Shown: positions 62,881 through 64,000 of the stretch, one piece after another | Layout: the number at the start of each line of letters is the position of its first letter | Numbering within the stretch: the stretch's first letter is position 1 | Assembly (NCBI RefSeq): GCF_013155295.1 | Contig: NZ_JABJXT010000007.1 | Coordinates: 1-64,000, forward strand | Direction of reading: 5' to 3' | Origin: Pseudogemmobacter hezensis | GTDB taxonomy: Bacteria > Pseudomonadota > Alphaproteobacteria > Rhodobacterales > Rhodobacteraceae | Length of the DNA stretch: 64,000 bases | Program-made: the position numbers and the translations under genes | Notes under the pieces: model-generated | What the model was told of the DNA's origin: nothing | The model's database searches: none | Seen by the model: the letters and a program-made list of their open reading frames with translations, nothing else

Positions 62881-63410
62881 TCGCGCTGACAGGCACCCCG
62901 GTTCTGACCACTCTGCGCCTGACGCTGCGGGCGCCGCAGGCCCGCGATCTGCCGGCCTTCACCGCCTATATGACCAGCCCCCGCGCGGCCTTCACCGGCG
63001 GCCCGACCAATGCGGCAGGCGCCTTTGAGACCTTTTCGATGGTGATCGGCCATTGGGCTTTGCGCGGTCACGGGCTTTTTGCGGTCACCCTTACGGATAC
63101 GGGGGAAACCATCGGCCTGGCCGGGCACCTCAGCCCGCCCGCCTGGCCCGAGCCAGAGCTGGCCTGGAACCTCTGGGACGCCGCGCATGAGGGGTTCGGC
63201 TATGCCACCGAGGCGGCCTTTGCCGTCCGCGACCATGCCTTTGGCGCATTGGGCTGGACCACGGCGATCAGCATGATCGCGCGTGACAATCACCGTTCGA
63301 TTGCGCTGGCCCGTCGCCTTGACGCGACCCCAGAGCGCGACGATGAGATTTTTGGCAAGCCGATGACGATCTGGCGCCACCCGCAGCCCGCCAGGGGAGA
63401 GAAGAAATGA
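62877..63410 (+). CDS. GNAT-family N-acetyltransferase (RimJ/RimL type), copy 2
   Basis: A 177-residue acetyltransferase: TTLRLTLRAPQARDLPAFTAYM, GLFAVTLTDTGETIGLAGHL, AHEGFGYATEAAFAVRDHAF and IARDNHRSIALARRL match the first copy position by position. In copy 2 the GRGIASEA acetyl-CoA loop reads GFGYATEA. It overlaps both neighbours by four bases. Substrate unknown. Confidence 0.9.
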   Translation: MIALTGTPVLTTLRLTLRAPQARDLPAFTAYMTSPRAAFTGGPTNAAGAFETFSMVIGHWALRGHGLFAVTLTDTGETIGLAGHLSPPAWPEPELAWNLWDAAHEGFGYATEAAFAVRDHAFGALGWTTAISMIARDNHRSIALARRLDATPERDDEIFGKPMTIWRHPQPARGEKK

Positions 63411-63703
63411 CCGATCCCACCGCCCGCGCCGCCGAACTGCTGAAAGAACACCGCGAGTCGATCGACCGGCTGGACGCGATCCTTGTCTATACGCTGGCCG
63501 AGAGGTTCAAGCACACCCAATCGGTTGGCCGGCTGAAAGCCGAGCACGACCTTCCCCCATCCGACCCCGCCCGCGAGGCGCGTCAGATCGAACGCCTGGA
63601 GCGTCTGGCCGAAGAGGCCAAACTCGACCCGGCATTCGCCAAGAAATTCCTGACCTTCATCATTTCCGAAGTCATCAGGCATCACGAGAAACTGCAGAAA
63701 TAA
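63407..63703 (+). CDS. Chorismate mutase (AroQ class)
   Basis: A 98-residue all-helical enzyme turning chorismate into prephenate for phenylalanine and tyrosine. It shows LKEHRESIDRLDAILVYTLAERFKHTQSVGRLKAEHDLPPSDPAREARQIERLERLAEEAKLDPAFAKKFLTFIISEVIRHHEKLQK, with the arginines, the KAEH lysine and the late EVIRHH region matching AroQ. It lies 44 bases before rpsP. A GGGGAGAG site precedes ATG 63407. Confidence 0.93.
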   Translation: MTDPTARAAELLKEHRESIDRLDAILVYTLAERFKHTQSVGRLKAEHDLPPSDPAREARQIERLERLAEEAKLDPAFAKKFLTFIISEVIRHHEKLQK

Positions 63704-63747
63704 GCGGGCCCCGCGCCCGCGTCCAAGCCATCTGAAGGAGAAAAACC

Positions 63748-64000
63748 ATGGCTATGAAAATCCGTCTCGCCCGTGGCGGCTCGAAAAAGCGCCCGTTCTA
63801 CGCAATCGTTGCATCCGACTCGCGCATGCCGCGCGACGGCCGTTTCATCGAGAAGCTGGGCACCTACAACCCGCTGCTGGCCAAAGACAATGAAACCCGC
63901 GTGGTTCTGAACGTCGAGCGCATCCAATACTGGCTGGGCCAGGGCGCACAGGCAACCGACCGCGTGCAGCGCTTCCTGGAAGCCGCTGGCCTGAAAGAGA
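63748..64000 (+). CDS. rpsP: 30S ribosomal protein S16, N-terminal part (cut by window edge)
   Basis: The first 84 residues are present: [44 protein letters not shown], then [33 protein letters not shown]. These match S16 and show no damage. GAAGGAG lies 6-7 bases upstream. In alphaproteobacteria rimM, trmD and rplS commonly follow, outside this window. Confidence 0.97.
   Translation, partial: MAMKIRLARGGSKKRPFYAIVASDSRMPRDGRFIEKLGTYNPLLAKDNETRVVLNVERIQYWLGQGAQATDRVQRFLEAAGLKE

Overview
The window reads as a chromosome segment of a high-GC alphaproteobacterium of the Rhodobacteraceae (Paracoccus/Rhodobacter-like). The placement rests on core gene order (rimP-nusA-ylxR-infB; dnaX-ybaB-recR; ffh ... 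rpsP), on lineage-typical proteins (MbfA-type ferritin/VIT1 iron exporter, FYDLN-acid protein, COQ7-type hydroxylase, NDUFAF5-like methyltransferase), and on G/C-rich third codon positions. It is an inference from protein sequence and synteny, not from rRNA, which is absent here. I saw no phage, insertion sequence, CRISPR array or tRNA.

Layout. 1-1.6 kb: start of fhs, a CorA-type channel and a small protein. 1.8-7.3 kb (minus strand): the rimP-nusA-ylxR-infB translation/transcription operon, preceded by a promoter-hairpin-terminator unit that is either a small RNA or a leader attenuator. 7.6-13.0 kb: tamA-tamB envelope assembly pair. 13.8-21.7 kb: exopolysaccharide export genes (YjbF, YjbH, CapD-type dehydratase, small phosphoglycosyl transferase, SDR epimerase, Wza-like lipoprotein). 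21.8-26.6 kb: marR-nit-grxC-comF (minus), a methyltransferase-like gene and hemH (plus). 26.8-29.0 kb: two L,D-transpeptidases flanking a CAP-domain lipoprotein. 29.1-37.0 kb: a long minus-strand run, hslO-CoA pyrophosphatase-cca-two ABC exporters-rRNA methyltransferase. 37.2-42.1 kb: NUDIX, HAD, DMT transporter, YaiI, S-formylglutathione hydrolase and MbfA. 42.4-49.99 kb: TetR regulator, accD-ydhR-folC, recR-ybaB-dnaX and threonylcarbamoyl-AMP synthase. 50.2-54.4 kb: acyl-CoA dehydrogenase, GntR regulator, YgjP metallopeptidase, FYDLN-acid protein and a tautomerase. 54.6-57.8 kb: a complete polar amino acid ABC importer. 57.8-64 kb: argB, an Fe-S protein, a SixA-like phosphatase, then ffh-coq7-GNAT-GNAT-chorismate mutase-rpsP, cut by the window end.

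Most of the window is ordinary housekeeping sequence. The less ordinary parts are: two paralogous tiny secreted/membrane proteins sharing a GGVLVP motif; the candidate RNA upstream of rimP; a composite inverted-repeat element near 45.95 kb; twin perfect palindromes between the Sua5 gene and dnaX; and a recurring pattern of short tandem arrays (9-30 bp units) in gene-free gaps. None of these is proven to be a new system; each is given below with a decisive check.
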